DNA of 64,000 bases, taken from contig OY735212.1 of assembly GCA_963457665.1 (NCBI GenBank), forward strand, positions 19,970,247-20,034,246, in the 5' to 3' direction. This document shows, in pieces, positions 26,200 through 37,792 of this stretch (position 1 is the stretch's first letter; the number at the start of each line of letters is the position of its first letter). The notes below the pieces were generated by a model. The model did not search any database. It was given only the letters and a program-made list of their open reading frames with translations, and was not told the origin of the DNA. A program made the translations under genes and the position numbers. Origin of the DNA: Thysanoteuthis rhombus. Taxonomy: Eukaryota; Mollusca; Cephalopoda; Oegopsida; Thysanoteuthidae.

Positions 26200-26325
26200 G
26201 GCTGCTGAATGCACAGGGGGGATTTGTCCAAACGAAGAGTTTTCCTCACTCTTCTCACATACCGAGAATTTAACTGCGTGTGAGATAGACGCGCTAACCA
26301 TTACGCCATCTGAATAAACTATAAG
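26200..26325 (-). repeat. tRNA-like SINE head (minus), not SINE-1 or SINE-2
   Basis: The complement reads GATGGCGTAATGGTTAGCGCGTCTATCTCACACGCAGTTAAATTCTCGG, a recognisable box A and a degenerate box B at tRNA-like spacing. The ends do not pair as an acceptor stem, so it is not a working tRNA gene. Confidence 0.55.
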
Positions 26326-26329
26326 AGTT

Positions 26330-29300
26330 ATAGAAAATGAAATCATGATAGCAAAAGGATGAGGAAGTTTGGACATTGCGCCGGGGGCAAAAAAAAAAAA
26401 ACAGCTTCGCACCGCCGTTTAAAATTCCTCTCGAGGACCTTGCTTCCTCAACTCATAAAGGAAACAAGTGACCGAACAGTTAATGGGAAGGAGAATGTGA
26501 TTGGCGAAACGGTTTCAAACTCCAGCTTGGACAGTTTTCGTTAACTTCATATTAATACCCTTGGGAAAGCATGAATCCATATCCCCTGCTAGATAAAACC
26601 AACAAACAATTATTGGTCTCAGTTGGCTGCTTGTGACACGGGGTCTTCTGTAAACGAGGGCTTATGCCCTAAAAATACCTTGATCTTTGCCACAGATATC
26701 CCTCTTAGTGTCATAGGGAGGTGCAGTCTAAAGCTGGATCCCCGTTCCCCAAGCTGGAATTATTTTTTTACACCTTAACTCGAAGCCAAAAGAATTTGAA
26801 CATGAGCCCAACCAATTTATTTCTATGAAAGTGCATTGAAAGTTCTAGCTGTAACAACTAGACTGAAGCCCGGCCCGGTACACAGCCAACAACTAAATAT
26901 ATTAATCTGATAAAACGACAGCGTTGCCAACGTCTAACAGTATTAACTCAACTAGCCGACCAAATGGTCAAATACTTGCGGCAGCTAAGAGGCAACTATC
27001 TCTAGAGACGATCGGCGAATAAAAGTTGTTATGGAACTCAAATCCGAAATGACTAATTGCTGGAAAAAATCCCCGCGAGACATTTTGAGTGTGATATCAA
27101 ACAATGAGCTGCCAAATGCTGTCATTGAAAGGGTGAACTACACCCGGGAGACAAAAAAATGTTATCTAATCAAAAGATTGGTTATATATCTAAGGAACAT
27201 ATAAAGATAGAAGCATGCAGTTTTGAACATTCGATGACATGTGTTTTGGAGATTAATTTAGATTTAATCCTGAGAAAACGACCTGATCCAGCCCGCTCGT
27301 AACGCCTTTTGAATTTTAATAACTTCGAAATTAATGAAGATAGAAACGTAAGGTTTTCACTGAACTCATTTTTTATGATTTTTTCAAATCAATTCGATTC
27401 AATTTATTCAAGCAATAACAGTATAATACATAATGTTTGAAACTTATGTTCAGAAACATTATTTGAGAAATATTAAGTTCGCTCGGGTACATACGATGAC
27501 TCCTGAAATCTTTTAAAATTTTAACAATCGAAGCCTTTATATGATTTTAGAGTATACTAAACATTGATTATTAGTATGCTAGAAAGTTCAGCGCTTTTAA
27601 GCGTATTTAACATGTTTAGCTGATATTAGTTGAAAGTGAAAGATGGAAAAATCCAGCAACTTGCAGCCATGTTGGGTAGTCGTTGGGAAATAAAGGGAGG
27701 CAACTTTGATATTCACAGCAGCCGATTTGAATCCGTGTGTGCAAGGATTACTGAATATAATTGCTCAACTTTACTCACTCTGATACGAAGCCAGATTAGT
27801 TTAGGACCCAATGAGGATCAAACTCAGTACACTCGCGAAGATCACCCCCCGCGACTATAATTCTTTTCGTACTGCCTCATTGAGGTTCATGAGACAAGGA
27901 GAATTACTCTTTATCAAATGAAAGAAATAATTATGAAACGGGAGATAACTCATCATTTTTTGTTTTTTCCATGAACCATTACGAATTTTTCTGTTTCACA
28001 CTTTGGAATCTTAGTTTTCACCATATCATCAGGTATTAGTTGCTCATTTAAATTGGAGGGGGGGGTAATCATACTTCAAGGTATGAGAGAAACTTAAAAA
28101 ATATAGAGGAAAAATAAATGAAAAATATCCGATAAGACTGATCAAAAACTGCCCTTCCCGACCGAGTACCATTCCGGATACAAGGGACATAACTGGATTT
28201 GTCAAATGGAAGAACATTTATACCTAAATTTACTACGAAATCCTACTGCAGTTTACTATGAATAAAGTAATAAAAATCATTATAATTTTTATGATGACGT
28301 TGCACTTTCGTCTCAATTTTTAAGTTGCCTTTTTTTCAACTGACCAACATGAAAGTAATTAAAGAACGACTAAAAAACTAAAATGAATCCTGTTCTGGTC
28401 ATTGATAAAAATCGTTTTTCTTCCCTTCACTCATTGAAAGCTACCTGATATTCGTCAATTCTTAATACCCCTAGTTCTTAAATGGATCTGAATCAATTTC
28501 CAAAATTTCAGAAAACTTGATTCGCTCAAATCTGATTCAAATTGTCAGCAGAGGAAGGCCACCACCCCTTGCTTGGTCAAGCCAAAATTTGATGGAAATT
28601 TTCTTGAATATCTAAACGAAAAAAAAATTTATAAATGACAGAGACTCCAGTTGTCAAAAAATCTATTTTGTTTACGATCTAATGAGATGGACGATATCTT
28701 ATTAGATGACAAATTATCATTTCTCCCATCTTTTCATTTATTGCTTCAGAGGTGAATTTCTTTTATAAAATTCTCGCCTTGATAGTTGGTCAATTCTGGA
28801 AAAAATGCATCTAAAAAAAACTAAATGCTTATATGACCGTGTGTAAGTTGAGTTTTTTTGAAAAAGGTTTTTTTCTCCGTTCAAAATTTGGGTTGACTTA
28901 TACATGGATGCTATTCACATTCATCAGTGTCATTTTTTTTTTTTTCTGCCGCTTGGATCTATACCTCCACCCCCCTCCACCCCCCACCCCCCAATCATAA
29001 TCATTGATCCTTTCCTCCATTTAATTTTTTTCCAAGTTCTGAATTTCAAACCCATTTTTAAACAAGAAGAAAATATTGTGAAAAAAAAAAAACATAAGCC
29101 AAAAACTATTTGAATTGAGTTTAATTTTTCGGTCTTTTTTTTTTCAACCATTATGACAGGAATTGAAGAAAAATAAAAATTCAAGCAAGAATAATTTTTT
29201 TGAAAATACATGCACAAACAGTAATGCAAACATCTCGTTATCATACACCTTTCATCTTCAATAGCGTTGGACAATGCAAATACTATACTTCCTGACATCA

Positions 29301-30028
29301 AAGACATTTCAAGCTCAATGATGCACCTCGAATTTTTCTCGTGAAATTTTTTTTTTCTTAGAATGGTAAAAGATCGGAATGGCCTAAGAAAGAGATAACC
29401 TTCAGCTGGTAGGAGGCTGAGTATATTTTAGAGTCTTATTTCCCGGAAAGAACAACGTCTTTGATGCCGGAAAATATGGTAATTCATCTCAATGGTTAAT
29501 GTTTGGTTATGAATTTATGAATTTTTCATCTAGATCTACAGAAAAATAGAATATATTTAAACACACCAAACACTGAAGTAACTTTTCCCGCAGAACCAAA
29601 GCAAGAGAAGATCTGTTTTGTTGGTAGAGCACTAGAACAAATGATTTTAGATATTAAAGTTGATTCTGCTTTATGCTGTTCCGATTTTAGAAGTATCCCA
29701 AAGTACTAATAGATGGGAACAAAGAGACTCATTTCTGCTAGAACTACTTTGTTTTCATCCAGTGCACTTAGTACTTCTAAATACAAGTTTCTCCCAGTAT
29801 CCAAAAATAGTGTTCCAATAAAAATTTCGTAAGCCAAAATAGTATATAGCAAAAAAGCAAGTAACATAAAATGATATAATATGGAAAATCAATTGAGTGT
29901 TCACTGACCCCAAAATGGTGATTATGGTATCTAAGGCTGAGTTGTCAAAGAAATATTGACTACTCCTGTTTAGTTTAATTGCACCAAATAAATTGTAAAT
30001 CGAGGAAACCCCCTTTACTGATGAAGAA

Positions 30029-30030
<2 letters not shown>
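26330..30030. other. no gene recognised
   Basis: AT-rich, with C/G-rich runs at 28970-28992. This is downstream of the transporter stop and would include its 3' UTR end. Confidence 0.4.

Positions 30031-30032
<2 letters not shown>

Positions 30033-30066
<34 letters not shown>
30033..30066. repeat. (AT)n microsatellite near the transporter 3' end
   Basis: About 17 AT units, probably inside the 3' UTR. Confidence 0.95.
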
Positions 30067-30069
<3 letters not shown>

Positions 30070-30230
30070 TCTTGAAAATTGCTGAGCAATTGGCGGGATG
30101 CTTATCATTTCACAATCTTACTGTAAAAGATCTAAGAGAAAATGGATATATGGATATATGGATGGATAGATGGATGTTCAGGGTTGCATTTCCAAAATGT
30201 CAAAACTAGCACCATTTCAGTTCATGTCTT

Positions 30231-30350
30231 TCAGGACGTGGCCACTTCAGAGGGTACAGTCACAGTTTTCTTCCTCCGAAAGCAATCGTAAAAGAATTTG
30301 GTTAGGAATGGTAAAGCCAGAACTCCAAAGTAACCTCCATAGACAACAAA
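30231..30350 (-). CDS. SLC19-type transporter terminal exon (helix 12 and C-terminus)
   Basis: This 120-nt exon has an acceptor TTTATTTTCAG and 39 codons before TGA. It encodes a last hydrophobic helix (FVVYGGYFGVLALPFLTKFF) and a short basic tail (FRRKKTVTVPSEVATS). Position, phase 0 and length fit helix 12 and the cytosolic C-terminus of SLC19 proteins. A copy of repeat family R1 begins about 15 bases upstream of the acceptor, so the splice site borders an insertion. No AATAAA is visible downstream on this strand; an ATTAAA (29974-29979) is the nearest candidate poly(A) signal, giving a 3' UTR of about 250 nt containing an (AT)n tract. Confidence 0.85.
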   Translation of the reverse strand, partial: FVVYGGYFGVLALPFLTKFFYDCFRRKKTVTVPSEVATS

Positions 30351-30364
30351 CTGAAAATAAATTT

Positions 30365-30645
30365 AAAAAAACAAGGCTGGTTAGTCACTCAAAAGAAACC
30401 GTAAAAGGACCAACATTTCCTTGGCACTTAATGGGTAATAAATTTAAGAATTGTAAAAAGGGGTGATCAATGAATAATTTACTTCTCGCCATTTGTTGAG
30501 CAGTGATTATTCGAAAGTTCAAAATTCTTGAAAACGTAACACATACATAGATAACCAGTCAGCCAGAATCATTTAAAAACTAAAGGAACCTTTTTTGACC
30601 TACAGTTGACAGTATTGGTTAATGATTTCTAACAGGTAAAACTAT
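30365..30645 (-). repeat. repeat family R1 copy (minus) in transporter intron 3
   Basis: It begins GGCTGGTTAGTCACTCAAAAGAAACCGTAA. It has GGGTGATCAATGAATAATTTAC and CATTTGTTGAGCAGTGATTATTC, and ends GACAGTATTGGTTAATGATTTCTAAC. Its edge is about 15 bases from the last intron's acceptor. The T-rich tract TTTTTTTAAATTTATTTTCAG may partly be insertion-derived. Confidence 0.7.
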
Positions 30646-32580
30646 ATCTAATCATAGGCTTTAAGCTTAGCTTGGTCTGGCACCATACTCAGTGATCATT
30701 GGACTCACTAGAGTAGTGATGGTCCAGTACTCCATGGCGAGGAATCCTTGAGACTAGGAGTGTCAAGCAATCTCATCATTTGAGTGGCACACCAGCCAAC
30801 TCTCATGGTTTTATAGTAAATCACATGATTTTGACTTCAATCTCCAGATCTCACAATTCAGTGTCCATTTCACGTTTTTTTTTTTAAATTTTGTAGCAAA
30901 TTCTAGGACGACCATTTCAAACATCTTTTGATCAGTTGTTTTGTAATCCATTTAAAAGTTGCAGATGTGATTTTGGTTCTTCCACACAATAATGCTGAAG
31001 AGGAGAGACTGATTAGTATAGTCTGCAAGAATAAAACTGACAGTCACTCAACAATGACTTTACATAGCACTTTATCAAGTATTTTAACCATGAGGTCAAG
31101 ATTCAAGTTTGAGTAAAACAAATGGAAATCAGATGATAACCTTATGAAAATAGCCAAGAATGCTCAAGTCAACAATAGCACAATGCTCGTAAGAATTGAT
31201 ATTTTGATTGAGAAATTAACTTTCATGGCAGAATTAAATAAGGTGTTTTCTGGGTGGCGGGATATTTTTTTTACTTTTTTAGCATCAGCCCAAACACTAG
31301 GTTTTTGGTGAAATCTCCAGATCTTTTTCTATAAATATTAAATCTTTTGCACTCCAGATCCTGATAGGTCTGGAGTGATGCAATCAGAAATTACATTCAC
31401 AAAGTCAGTCAGAAGTCATCTTACCTCAAAAACATTACATTGTGAGAATTATGATACTTGATACTTATAGAATTTTTGACTGACCTCCATTTTGAGGAAA
31501 GGTTCCAAATCATTTCAGGACTAAAACCAACAAATTTTTTTCCCTCCTGATGCCTTCAACACATTCATAGAAAGTATTTTTTAAAATAATTTCAACAACC
31601 AATACATCCTTTGGAACTTCAAATTGCATGAAATCAGAACAAAACAATTCTTTTTATCAGAATTTCTGAAATAAATTATCATTACTTGGACAGTGCCCAT
31701 TGCAAAGGTGCATGATTAAAATCAACCCAACTATGATATGTGGAGCAGCATGCAAAAACTCATGTAAAAATTTTCCATCTGTCATGGAAAACTTCAGCTT
31801 CAAAGTATTTTGGTTATTTCTCATCAGTGTTGCCAATTTAGATACTTTTTATGTAAATTTAGTTAATTCTATAGAGTGGACGTCAAAGGAGATAATTTGT
31901 GGAAACTATGAAGAAAGATCTACTATCTTTAGATTTTGTTTATTTTCATTAGAAATCTCAAGTCATTGTTGACATTCTTTGTTAGATAGTAGTTGAAATT
32001 TGTAAGAGATTTTATCAGTAGGCTATTTTCTTTATGCAAATTGTATTCTAACAAGCAAAGCTGATCCAAACGATTTCAAACTCAATGCTGCAATGTTTTG
32101 TGTGCTGACTAAAATATGTGGCGGATGTCAACTTCGTACAATGACCAGTTAAGTTTATTTCTTCCTCTTTCCTTGTTAGGCTTGGATTTCTACACCATGT
32201 CTCTGTTGATTTGTGAAAGTCTCGTAGAGGTTGAACTCAGTACTTGTCTGACTTATACATTCAGTTAACATGGTGATATAGGCTGCCTCCTTGATTTTTC
32301 TCAGTTTCCAAAAGCGTTCCTGTATTCAGATATCGGACCTGAAGAAGGTTATAAAATGAATCAGCCAAAATTCTATGTTTACAACACAAACAACAAGGAG
32401 TTCTGTTTTCTGAAAAACTCTTTGAACGCTTTCTTTATTCTTGGGAGGCTCAAATCCTGAGCCTTGTTTTGTGCAGAATTTTTAGAGATTTTTGGAAGTG
32501 AGAACATATGCACTGATTTACTCCATGTGGTGACCTCATCTTGGATGTTATAGAAAAGTAACATTAGATCAAGGCACCAA
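30646..32580. other. intron 3, nothing further recognised
   Basis: Intronic DNA of the transporter gene without recognisable coding or repeat family. Confidence 0.45.
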
Positions 32581-32584
32581 AAGA

Positions 32585-32690
32585 CAATAGCTCAGTGGAC
32601 AAAAGGACTGGTCAGGTGTATCTAGTAACCTGTGAGTTAAGAGTTCAATCCCTGGACCAAGTAGGGCCAAAAAGTCATGTACTATGAAGA
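32585..32690 (+). repeat. tRNA-derived SINE head (plus) in intron 3
   Basis: CAATAGCTCAGTGGACAAAAGG (box A) and AGAGTTCAATCCCTGG (box B) lie about 45 bases apart. A CGAAGG...GGCCGAAAC motif follows at 32850-32880. Confidence 0.55.
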
Positions 32691-33759
32691 GATGGAAGAA
32701 ATGTACATATATGTTAGAGGCAAACATACAAGGACAAATTTTTCATAATACAAGATATTCTCTGGCATGAGTAACGGAAAGGGAACAATTTACTCCATGG
32801 ACTAAAAGGGTTTGGTTCAAAATTTCCAGAAGCTTACAAACTGTGGAGAACGAAGGTGTTTACAAAGGCCGAAACATTTCAACTGTAAAAATCAAGACAA
32901 GAACAATGAATTTTATATTATTGGAATCTTAAACTCAAATTGACGCTTGTAAACATTTTCACAAAGGTTACAGGAAAAGCTCTGTGAAATATGTTGACCT
33001 GTCCAAAGTTTCATGGGTATCTACGCAGGTCACTTCGAACATCTACTTGAACCTGCTCAAGGGTGTGCAACTCCCATGCCAAGATTTGACTGCACAACCT
33101 GCCAGTCAGTACATCCAATATACTCTATTTTTTGGCTCATAACACCCACAACATGATTGTGTTGTGTAAAAAAACATATGTTTAATTTCTATTTTGTCAA
33201 ATGTGCCATTATTTCTTCCTGGAGCATTGTTGGGATTCTTAATGTATGCCAACAGCAAAGATTTATATGAAAGCACTGGCAGGGAACCACTGTGTTGATA
33301 GGGATAAACAAACCTAAAATTTGAGAACATTAGCGAGGAAAAAATGCTTAACTGTTAGCGGGAATGTGCATGGGCCGACCCAGTGAGTGTGCAAGAAATT
33401 ATTTGATCTCCAAGCAATGCCGGGAATCCCCGCTAGTAAAATCATGAAAATATATCTATTTTGAAACATTAGTGAGACACAAATTTTATCAGTGCCTAAG
33501 GCCCTAAAAGGCCTTAATCCTGTCCTGGAAATAACAGTGACCCTAAAGTTTTGAATTATTCAAACGTAAAACAACTGGATTTTCAGCTGGTAAAGAGAAT
33601 AGCTCCACAAGACAAATGAAAGAAAAAGTTGTGAGAAAGGCTCACTACTGGCTCAATAGATAATAGAATGACACTGAAGTGACCCCCACCAAGGTGCAAA
33701 CCTGGGCAAAGTATATGAAAATCCTAGGATCAAAACCAAATCCCCCTATCAGCCTCCCA

Positions 33760-34077
33760 TAACATAGTTCTGGGTGAAGTGGAACACGATAAGTTTGGGA
33801 TCAACTTAGCAAAGTTGGCACCCCACCACCTTCAAGGGGGCTCCTAGTTTGTAACCAGAATTGTCCTTTTCCTAGACTGGTTGCTTTCCAAAGGCTCAAG
33901 AGCCAAATCTTGTCAGCTTTTTTGCCCATACCTGGGGTGAGGGGAGAGATGGAATCATGCCTTTTCCAAATGCATGAGTGCTAATTGATTGTAGACAGCA
34001 TTAACCGGAGTTTGAACCCAGTCTGCCAAATCCATTTTCCCCATCTTTAACCATTATGCCACTCACACCTCAACTAA
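33760..34077 (-). repeat. tRNA-derived SINE-1 copy (minus), best-preserved head
   Basis: The complement starts GTGTGAGTGGCATAATGGTTAAAGATGG (box A) and has CTGGGTTCAAACTC (box B) about 30 bases on. The SINE-1 body with GGAAAAGGCATGATTCCATCTCTCCCC follows. It lies about 60 bases from exon 3, within intron 3. Confidence 0.7.
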
Positions 34078-34133
34078 AGAAAAAGTCATCTATGACAAAA
34101 TAAAAATTTTAAAAAAACAAAAAAACTACTCAC

Positions 34134-34275
34134 CTGTGACCTGACATCAAGGCCCAGTCCATTTTTATCGACAACAATGACAGTCATGATTGTTTCAAGT
34201 ACCAAAGCCAAGAAGGTATTCAGACCAAAAATCAAGCCAAAACATCGACTGCTCAGATGAACTGCAACTTGGTAA
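34134..34275 (-). CDS. SLC19-type transporter exon 3 (helix 11)
   Basis: This 142-nt exon has a strong acceptor (TTGTTTTGGTTTGTAG) and a CAG|GTGAGT donor. Its first base completes a Thr codon from exon 2, then 47 codons run YQVAVHLSS...FGLNTFLALVLETIMTVIVVD...GLGLDVRSQ. This is the best-conserved C-terminal block of SLC19 transporters, where F.VNTF.A....T..T.IV.D..GLGL is typical. It ends in phase 0, which fits the final exon exactly. Confidence 0.9.
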
Positions 34276-34629
34276 CTACAAACCAAAACAAGATACTTCA
34301 TTGTGAAAGTTTTTGTCAATTATAGCTGTAAATGAGAATGATTTCTATTCATATTATAAGGTTATTATGTATCAATTCACTTACAGAACAGATGTACATA
34401 TTATATGTGTACGTTTTATTACATTTCATATATAATTGTCACTATTATGCTTGTCACTGTTACCCTGTGGCCTTTTCATTGGTCTATTCACCACAAATCC
34501 AACTAATCACAAGAGAAATTTAAATAAAGTGGCATTGTGACTGCAAAAAGGATCTCTTTATTCCTTCATCTTTCAGAGTTACAAGTTTGTTCAAAATCTG
34601 GGTTAGGATGGGCTTAGCAAACCAGAATA

Positions 34630-34870
34630 ATTTTTTTCATCAAAATCTAAGGGGAACTTTTTTTTTTCCTTAGGTTAAAGCAAGGAGGAACTTTTTTCTT
34701 CACCTCAAGGGTCAAAAGTGAGTCGGGAACTTTTTCGCCATTTTAGCAGTCAAAAGCTAAGGGAAACATTTCTCCCTTTAGGGGTCAAAAGTGATGGGAA
34801 ACCCTTTCGCTTTTGAGGTGTAAAAATTAAGAGGAAAATTTTTCTTTGCATACCAATAATACCTTCAGGC
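34630..34870 (+). repeat. second, short array of the 24-kb minisatellite unit (intron 2)
   Basis: AAGGGGAACTTTTTTTTT, CAAGGGTCAAAAGTGAG.CGGGAACTTTTTCGCC, CCCTTTAGGGGTCAAAAGTGATGGGAAACCC and a further unit repeat about every 45 bases, as in the array at 24270-25600. Confidence 0.65.
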
Positions 34871-35139
34871 AAGTCAGTTTAACAAAATTCCGAAACATTC
34901 AAAGATTTTAGCAAGGGGTTAGATTCACTATGTAAGTATAATGCTGAACTGGACCATTACTTTGTGTCGGTCAGCAAATCTTTATTGAGGGCTCTATATT
35001 GGCACTCACAGTGAAAATAAAGATCAGATTTTCATCTATCTATCTATTCAATTTTGACCATTTACCCAGCATAGATAAGTACTTCATATAATTACTATTA
35101 TCAATGATAATATTCATCATGATCATTATCAGCCTGTTG

Positions 35140-35565
35140 GCAGCCGTCGTAGTACATAGACCTTCCAAAATTCACTAGACCACTCTATCATGGGCATTGC
35201 GGAATAAGTACTTTTTTAATTTATGTAGTTCATCACGCCATGTTACTTTCTGTCGGCCACAGCCTCACAACTGATATCTGGGGATTCACATTGTGAGATG
35301 TGATGTCCAGCAGTTGTTCTTGCAACGTTTCCAGCCTGTTGCCATTTGATTTTCTAACAGTTTCTATAACATCTGATATACTGTGCTGTCTCATGATCTC
35401 TCCATGCAAGGTTAAACATGACTGGTTCATGTGCACGTTGCATGGCTCTCATCTTGAGGATCAATCCTTTGGTTATGTTTCATGTTTCAGCTCCGTAGAT
35501 GACTATCAGCAGGGTACATTGGTTGTATATCCTTCTTTTCATACATGGCAAAACTTAACTCATCC
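35140..35565 (-). pseudogene. LINE RT C-terminal fragment (minus) in intron 2
   Basis: The complement reads SCLTLHGEIMRQHSISDVIETV..SNGN.LETLQEQLLDITSHNVNPQIS...LWPTESNMA, the tail found at 38930-39340, where it reads QPLDIIAYNVDPH.SCTKLWQTKYKMA. Confidence 0.65.
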
Positions 35566-35739
35566 TCTAACAAGTCTGTAATGTCACAGCGATTCTCTTA
35601 TCAATGGATGTTCCTGGCACCCCACATTCTCCTGGATCCTAAATCCAACCTGTCTTCCAACTTGCGTGCCCCTATAGTTTTTGTTATTTTTATCTATAGC
35701 AGAGGGGAGAAGTGTATCCCAATACTGGTCGTAAGTTCA

Positions 35740-35955
35740 TGATTGACCATATCCCAGGCTGGTTGCCATCCAAAGCTAGAGATAGTCTATCCAGCTATTT
35801 CACGTGTATTCGGGGAAAGAAGAGATGGATTCATGCCTTTCTCAAGGGAATTAATGCAAAGTGAATACAAACAGCTTCAGCCAGGATTTGAAATCAGCTT
35901 GTCTATTCCATTTTCTATGTCAGTGACCATTACAACCTTCCGACTTCTGATGATA
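35740..35955 (-). repeat. tRNA-derived SINE-1 copy (minus) in intron 2
   Basis: GGCTGAAGCTG..TTCACTTTGCATTAATTCCCTTGAGAAAGGCATGAATCCATCTCT on the complement matches the SINE-1 body. The head region TAATGGTCACTGACATAG is degenerate. Confidence 0.65.
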
Positions 35956-36269
35956 GACTTTGGGAACACTCTGAAACCATTCATATGAATTCTATATCCC
36001 TAGAAAGATGGTTGCCAAAACTTGTAACCCCAGCATTCTTGGCACTTTTGTACTCTGGTTTCAAGACACTTCAGTACTTTCCATGGAAAGGGACCTGAGA
36101 TGATAGGGAATTGTTGAATTGAAACTGTAGGATTTTCTGCTTGTTGAAAACTGCATTACCAGCTGTGAACACAGTCAGTTGAAAGACTCCTGGCAGAGGG
36201 GCAAGAAATAGTCCCAGTTTGAATTCAGAGTTGTCTGTCTCCTAGATCCAGAGGAGGGGCAGGCAAGAG

Positions 36270-36490
36270 GGAAGTTTTTTTTCAGTTTTCAAGTTGGTCT
36301 GACTGGCCATGTATGCTTGTGTAACAATTACAGCAAATACAGGCTTGAGGACTAAAAATTCAAATAATTCCTGTATAGAATTTTTTTTTTTACAAAATTC
36401 TCCTCCAAATACATCTTTTTAGAGAAAAGTCAGTTTGCAATGTAAGCTTATGCTAAATGGATCCTTTAGATTGTCTGTTTCTTTTTTAAA
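36270..36490 (+). repeat. repeat family R1 copy (plus), 3' truncated, intron 2
   Basis: TTTTCAAGTTGGTCTGACTGGCCATGTATGCTTG, CTCCTCCAAATACATCTTTT and CAGTTTGCAATGTAAGCTTATGCTAAATGGATCC match R1. Confidence 0.7.
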
Positions 36491-36784
36491 TAAAATATAA
36501 TAATAGTCTTTTCATATAAGAACATCAAGTTGGCATTACATAAATTATTTTTCTGCATCATTATCCATTATTAGCTATGAAGGATTAACTTACAAACCCT
36601 CAAGCCCTCAGAGAAGGCCTGATTCAGAGGAGAAGGCCTGATCCAGGGGAGGGCAGATGTTCTGTTTGCCTCCTATAGTGGACACCTATGTGTATATGCT
36701 TGTATCACTCTGTATAATGTTTAACACTATGGTCTTTCCACATCTGATGGTTTTCATTTTTTCTACCAGAATAGTATTAGAAAT

Positions 36785-37040
36785 AGGTCAGGTTAGTCAA
36801 TCAATAGAAATTGTCACATGGCAGTGTACAGTGTTGGGGATGATCAAGTAAAATAATTGGAAAAAGGGTTGATCAATAAATAAGTTTACTTCTCTCGCCT
36901 TTGGTGGATCACTAAAAGGTCTGAATTTTTTTGAACACATGAAAGCTGCTAGACCCAAACTAAGGACCCTGTACACACAAGACATGCATACATAGATAGC
37001 CAGCCAGGCAGAACCATTTAAAGATGAAAGAAATCTTTGT
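36785..37040 (-). repeat. repeat family R1 copy (minus), abutting SINE-2, intron 2
   Basis: GGTCAGGTTAGTCAATCAATAGAAATTGTCACATGGCAGTG, GGGTTGATCAATAAATAAG, CGCCTTTGGTGGATCACTAAAAGG and GCCAGCCAGGCAGAACCATTTAAAGATGAAAGAAATC match the complement of R1. Confidence 0.75.
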
Positions 37041-37335
37041 ATATCTCTGAATTTTTGAGATGAGGTATTATTATTATTTCTATTATTATTCGGACTATCC
37101 TCATCTTGGTTGTTTTTCATATAACGTTTCAGCCGTTGTACTCTACAGCCATCATCAGGTATCATCTGGTAGGAGTGGGGAAGTAACGAACTGAACCCTT
37201 TATTTAACCGACGGGGATATATTGACTGCACTCCCCTCTTAGCATTAGTAGTATTATTATTGTCTCACACCGGGATTGAACCTAGAACCATCAGATTACT
37301 TGCAGTAATTTTGTCTGATTCTGTAAGCACTACAG
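37041..37335 (-). repeat. tRNA-derived SINE-2 copy (minus), intron 2
   Basis: The complement has a head with CTTACAGAATCAGACAAAATTACTG and GGTTCTAGGTTCAATCCCGG (box B). It then has the body AAATAAAGGGTTCAGTTCGTTACTTCCCC..., the motif CTGATGATGGCTGTAGAGTACAACGGCTGAAACG (37123-37158), and an AAT-rich tail ending CCTCATCTCAAAAATTCAGAG. The plus copy at 45571 matches along its whole length. Confidence 0.8.
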
Positions 37336-37513
37336 TAGTAGTGGTTACAGAAGTTAAGAAAATGGATTGTAATCATTTCTGTTACAGGTTTCATGAGACT
37401 TATTACTTTCGTTGACACAAGCAACCAGAAGTTCAATCATCCAAAAAACTGGAAGATTTTGCCATGTTTGTAACAAGGAAACTATCATGCATAATTCATA
37501 TACATAAAAAAAA

Positions 37514-37515
<2 letters not shown>

Positions 37516-37577
<62 letters not shown>
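37516..37577. repeat. (TA)n microsatellite beside exon 2
   Basis: About 31 TA units, starting 22 bases inside the intron after exon 2's donor. Length changes here would alter the donor's surroundings. Confidence 0.97.
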
Positions 37578-37581
<4 letters not shown>

Positions 37582-37599
37582 ATAAAAATGAAAACTTAC

Positions 37600-37792
37600 G
37601 TTGCAATGGTAAGAGTGGTCTGGAAAACAATTCTGATGACCAAGTAACATGCATAAGCCACCCAAATTTCATCAGTAAAACTCATCCCAATCATTAGTGC
37701 ACCAAGAATTATGTTGACAAAGAAGAGCAGAAGTTCTCCATATTTACTCCAATCTACCCGCACAAAACCAATTCCAAATGACGCAAGGGCAC
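37600..37792 (-). CDS. SLC19-type transporter exon 2 (end of helix 8 to helix 10)
   Basis: This 193-nt exon is flanked by an acceptor ACTTTTAG|GT and a donor AAC|GTAAGT. It starts in phase 1 and ends in phase 2. The first codon is completed by the previous exon (TGT with exon 1A). It encodes ALASFGIGFVRVDW, a hydrophobic helix (about ELLLFFVNIILGALMIG) and another ending in TIAT, all matching the SLC19 order (family members have A..F..G..K/RI.W and an IWVCYA..V.R segment). It reads IWVAYACYLVIR. A 62-bp (TA)n tract begins 22 bases into the following intron. The same exon could equally accept exon 1B, with AGT (Ser) at the junction. Confidence 0.88.

Noticed and set aside
28930-29307. 125-residue minus-strand frame
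   Set aside because: It is built on homopolymer and G/T-rich runs (Lys and Gly strings) with no domain resemblance.
29755-30108. 117-residue minus-strand frame past the transporter stop
   Set aside because: Much of it is (AT)n translated as IYIYIY; no family resemblance.
36797-37231. 144-residue minus-strand frame in intron 2
   Set aside because: It spans an R1 copy and a SINE-2 copy, and the frame is accidental.
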